NCBI GenBank assembly: GCA_029379385.1
Contig: CM055605.1
Location: 8,157,001-8,221,000, forward strand
DNA: 64,000 bases
Direction: 5' to 3'
Origin: Quillaja saponaria
Taxonomy: Eukaryota; Streptophyta; Magnoliopsida; Fabales; Quillajaceae
A model generated the notes under the pieces. It did no database searches. It saw nothing but the letters and a program-made list of their open reading frames with translations, and was not told the origin of the DNA. Below, one piece after another: positions 61,304-64,000 of this stretch. How positions within the stretch are numbered: the stretch's first letter is position 1; each line of letters begins with the position of its first letter. A program made the position numbers and the translations under genes.

Positions 61304-62344
61304 CAAGGTTGTCAAGATCGAGATCTTATCTAGGATCATAGAGGGTGGACAAGATCGAATTGTAAGATCGAATCGTAAGATTGAAAGATCTTATAAATTT
61401 TACAAAATACTCCTTAAAAATATAAATATACTTATATTAAATAATAATAATATACATAGGAGAAAAATAAATGACAAATATCACATTATGATTACAAAAA
61501 CTATTTATCATCTAGATTTTCATGTATTATTACTTTATGATTTTTTTTTTTAACAAAAACAAAGTATTACAAATAATTAGTATCTTTTTTCTTTCTATGA
61601 CAGGTATTATAATAATAATATTAATAACATAAACAATATTTTTAAAACACAGTTATACAAATTATAAAATAGCAAAAAAGTAATAATTAAAATTTTATTT
61701 CAGTAAATTAAAATGAAAAAGAATAATTGAACCAATTTTTTTTTCAAAAAAAGAATAAGGAAAGAAAGGTAAAACTAAGTTAACTCAGGAAAAAAAAAAA
61801 ACAAAAACAAAAAAGTGAACTATAAAATTTTATTTCCTTAACTGGAATATTAAACAAAGGTTCTAGGCCCAAAGAAAACTATCCTTAACAAAGAAGAGCA
61901 ACAGACCGAGAAGGCATGGGCAAGAGAGAGAAGAAGAGAGAAGGAGAGAGAAGGAGAGAGAGAGCAACAAAGCAAGTGGGAGACGAAGAGATAGAGTGAA
62001 AAACAAAGAAAAAGGGGGGCGAACCTATTGTTGGAAAGAGAAGAAGGAGCATTCAGTCCTCAAATTTGTGAAAAATGCATATTTTTTGTTTGTTTATGGC
62101 TGGATTTCACTTTTCTCATACCCATCTACACCAAACTTAATCAAATCAAAAGGGAAACCTTAGCAATTTTAGGATCAGTGGGATCGACTGAGATCAGACG
62201 ATCCTAACGATCTTGAGTTTCAGAATGCGATCCCAGTTCGATCTTACAAGGTGCAATTTTTAAGTCCGATCTGAATCGGTAGGGAGTTATTGGATCGTAA
62301 GATCGAACTATCTCACGAGTTAAAACTCGATCTTAACAACCTTG
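61304..62344. mobile_element. TIR element nested inside hAT copy B
   Basis: A 1,041-bp element with terminal inverted repeats CAAGGTTGTCAAGATCGAG and (inverted) CAAGGTTGTTAAGATCGAG, matching at 18 of 19 bases. Flanking 8-mers are agtacaaa (61296-61303) and agtacaag (62345-62352), seven of eight identical, suggesting a second hAT-type insertion. Subterminal DNA has repeated gatcg(t/a)aagatcg motifs. The interior includes a GA-rich microsatellite at about 61921-61963. No transposase. Confidence 0.8.
61921..61963. repeat. GA-rich microsatellite
   Basis: Imperfect (GA)n/(GAGAAG)n purine run inside the nested element. Confidence 0.85.
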
Positions 62345-62619
62345 AGTACAAGTATTTATTTTATTTTATTATAGTCATGTAATTTTAATATTCACAAACT
62401 GATTGAAATTTACTTTATTTTATTTTATTCGTATTTTTGTACAAGAAATTTATTATTTTAAACAATGAAAATTCAAATATTTGAATATTCGTCAAATTCA
62501 AATATCGTTTTAGATTTGATTAGGTATCCGAATTTGAATTCGATAGTTAAACTCAAATTCAAATATAAATAGTAAAGTATTTGAAACTATTCAATTCTAA
62601 TTTCAGCCCTAATTTTGAC

Positions 62620-63650
62620 TTGATCGAAAAACGATAGCAGTAACCCTTGTAAATGTTTCAGTACCCTGCCTGGCTACACTGATCTGACTTCAACCAGGCA
62701 GATACTAGGCCACAGTATGAGTCTAACTCATCAACTCAATAAGGGGGGAAGGGCACAACCAAAATGTCAGCTTAAGGATGATTTATTTTGCCTACATGGT
62801 TTAAATGGTATGGGCTTCTAAAAAATTACTTTAATTCTGATCAACTCTTATCTAATATGGATGATATGACTGCATAACCTACTCCAAGAAAGGAGGTAAG
62901 TACCTTGAGAAGGAAAGTGAGATGAAAGGGGCCAAAAATAAAAAAAGAAGGGAATAAAATTCCTGCGAAAGCTAAAAGAAAAATAAGGAAGCAACTCATA
63001 TGTAGTAAGCTGAAAACATGACTGTGAATAAATATTAAGTAACAGAAGCAAGAAATAAACACTCAGGACATGGATCCACTTGAGCTATCATCAGTCAGGA
63101 TGACAAACAAAATCAAGAAAGATATATAAAACTTCATTCTACAAATACTTTTGCGTGTCAAAATTGCCTTCGTACCTTAGACACAATTCGGAGTGATAAA
63201 CTGGCAATCAAAGAAGTTTGACATTAAGTTTACCCCTGTATTTATTCATACAATTATCCTGCAAAGTCAGCACAAGGATGAAACAATTAGGACATTTTTG
63301 GGATCAAGTGGAGTCATCTTTACCTCACCAGTTAAAAACCATAGCTTTAACATATAAATCTCTTTACCAGCTTGTTCAATATCATTCAGACAATATACTT
63401 TTCTGGTTCAAAAGGGTTGGATGGAAAAACAAAGAACAAGTGAAGAACAGAAAAGGACAGACTAAAGGATTTCATTCCAGCAATTGGATGTACAGAGGAA
63501 ACAAAGGAAACATAATATTCTTTGTTGGGTAATTCATCACATTTTTATCTATTCTTTGTTTTGTACTTGATGGGGAATATCGGAATTTCATTTAGATGCA
63601 TTAGATTTTTGTTTGTCACATTCTGCAAATTATTGGACTAAACAACTTAC
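62620..63650. other. Likely intronic DNA of the right-edge gene
   Basis: No convincing full coding exon. A possible short exon on the minus strand begins at 63258 after acceptor ctttgcag (reads DNCMNKYRGKLNVKLL then stop), with an alternative donor after 25 bases. The frame track's long plus-strand ORF at 63218-63532 lacks any domain. Confidence 0.3.
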
Positions 63651-63785
63651 TCCATCCAAGACTGCTGCTTTCTGGCCAACTGCTCCTTCCTTCCTTAAAT
63701 CACAACAAACGCTTTCCCTTCTATTCAGTTCAAAGCATTGAAACACATGGAATCCACCAGAAGCTGATTTCAATATAATTGGCTT
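63651..63785 (-). CDS. Internal coding exon of an unrecognised gene
   Basis: A 135-bp segment, open in phase 0, between acceptor acacag and donor gtaagt on the minus strand. It encodes 45 residues including GGFHVFQCFELNRRESVCC and ending KAAVLDG. The residue mix and clean splice sites support a real exon, but I do not recognise the protein. The gene continues to the right of the window. Confidence 0.5.
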
Positions 63786-63788
63786 CTG

Positions 63789-64000
63789 TGTACTCCTTTT
63801 ATAATGAAATGGTAATGTGGAAGAAACAACCTAAAAGTAACCCTTCCCTTATGCTAATCTCTCAGTTGAATACAAGACTTTGATGAGGGGGAGAGGAACT
63901 ACCACCTGGCTACAAAGGGGAGACGCTTCTATATACCCAAAGTTCTAATCGCACTAATGCCCTTAAAGAATGGAAAATGAATGCCTATAATTTGGCTCAC
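63789..64000. other. Right edge, probably intron
   Basis: Reads as intron upstream of the exon at 63651-63785 on the minus strand. No exon or repeat was recognised. Confidence 0.3.

Larger units (their letters stand above)
60721..62611. mobile_element. hAT element, copy B
   Basis: An element of 1,891 bp flanked by a perfect 8-bp target duplication ATTTTGAC (60713-60720 and 62612-62619). Its terminal inverted repeats are perfect over 11 bp (TAGGGCTGAAA and TTTCAGCCCTA), with related subterminal sequence beyond. The ends match hAT copy A at 21466-22284. No transposase ORF; most of its length is a second inserted element. Confidence 0.9.

Noticed and set aside
61239..61553. 104-codon plus-strand ORF spanning the nested element's left end
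   Set aside because: The ORF crosses a transposon boundary and is Lys/Asn/Ile-rich low complexity.
63218..63532. 104-codon plus-strand ORF
   Set aside because: It covers probable intron of a minus-strand gene and has no recognisable features.
1..64000. CRISPR array, rRNA or complete tRNA gene
   Set aside because: No regularly spaced direct repeats, and no complete tRNA or rRNA sequence was recognised. The T-arm and SINE boxes are isolated fragments.

Overview
This is nuclear DNA of a flowering plant, most likely a eudicot. It is strongly AT-rich and gene-sparse, its genes are split by GT..AG introns, and its recognisable genes are plant families: LSM7, A20/AN1 stress-associated proteins and arabinogalactan (AGP) peptides. 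Its repeats are plant LTR retrotransposons, hAT elements, MITEs and a tRNA-derived SINE. Genus and species cannot be read from the sequence.

Layout: 0.6-1.3 kb holds the last two coding exons of LSM7 (+). 4.06-9.23 kb is a decayed copia-type LTR retrotransposon (-) with a perfect 5-bp target duplication. 10.6-11.1 kb and 15.4-15.95 kb carry two A20/AN1 zinc-finger genes (-). The second appears to have a long spliced 5' leader reaching to about 20.1 kb, whose large intron contains a GC-richer block of possible organellar origin. 21.5-22.3 kb is a short hAT element. 24.7-32.7 kb is a nine-exon gene (+) encoding a Nab2/ZC3H14-like PWI-fold plus RRM protein; two of its exons contain frame breaks. 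35.1-36.9 kb is a short non-autonomous LTR element. 37.3-38.3 kb encodes an unrecognised 322-residue membrane protein.

39-58 kb is the most distinctive part, a cluster of six tiny secreted-peptide genes. On the minus strand are one AGP-like peptide and two AGP23-type peptides, one with a His/Asp-rich insert. On the plus strand a roughly 4-kb segment is triplicated, each copy carrying the same 69-residue AGP peptide gene. The three copies share an identical glycomodule and a conserved promoter block, but differ in an upstream G-box. A tRNA-derived SINE lies in the third unit. All six products look like GPI-anchored wall or plasma-membrane proteoglycan backbones.

58-64 kb is AT-rich. It holds a hAT element with an 8-bp target duplication, into which a second TIR element has inserted, and exon-like pieces of an unidentified minus-strand gene that runs off the right edge.

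Nothing here looks like a new enzymatic or defence system. The observations most worth following are the AGP array with its conserved non-coding blocks, the nested hAT pair, and the frame breaks in the RRM gene.
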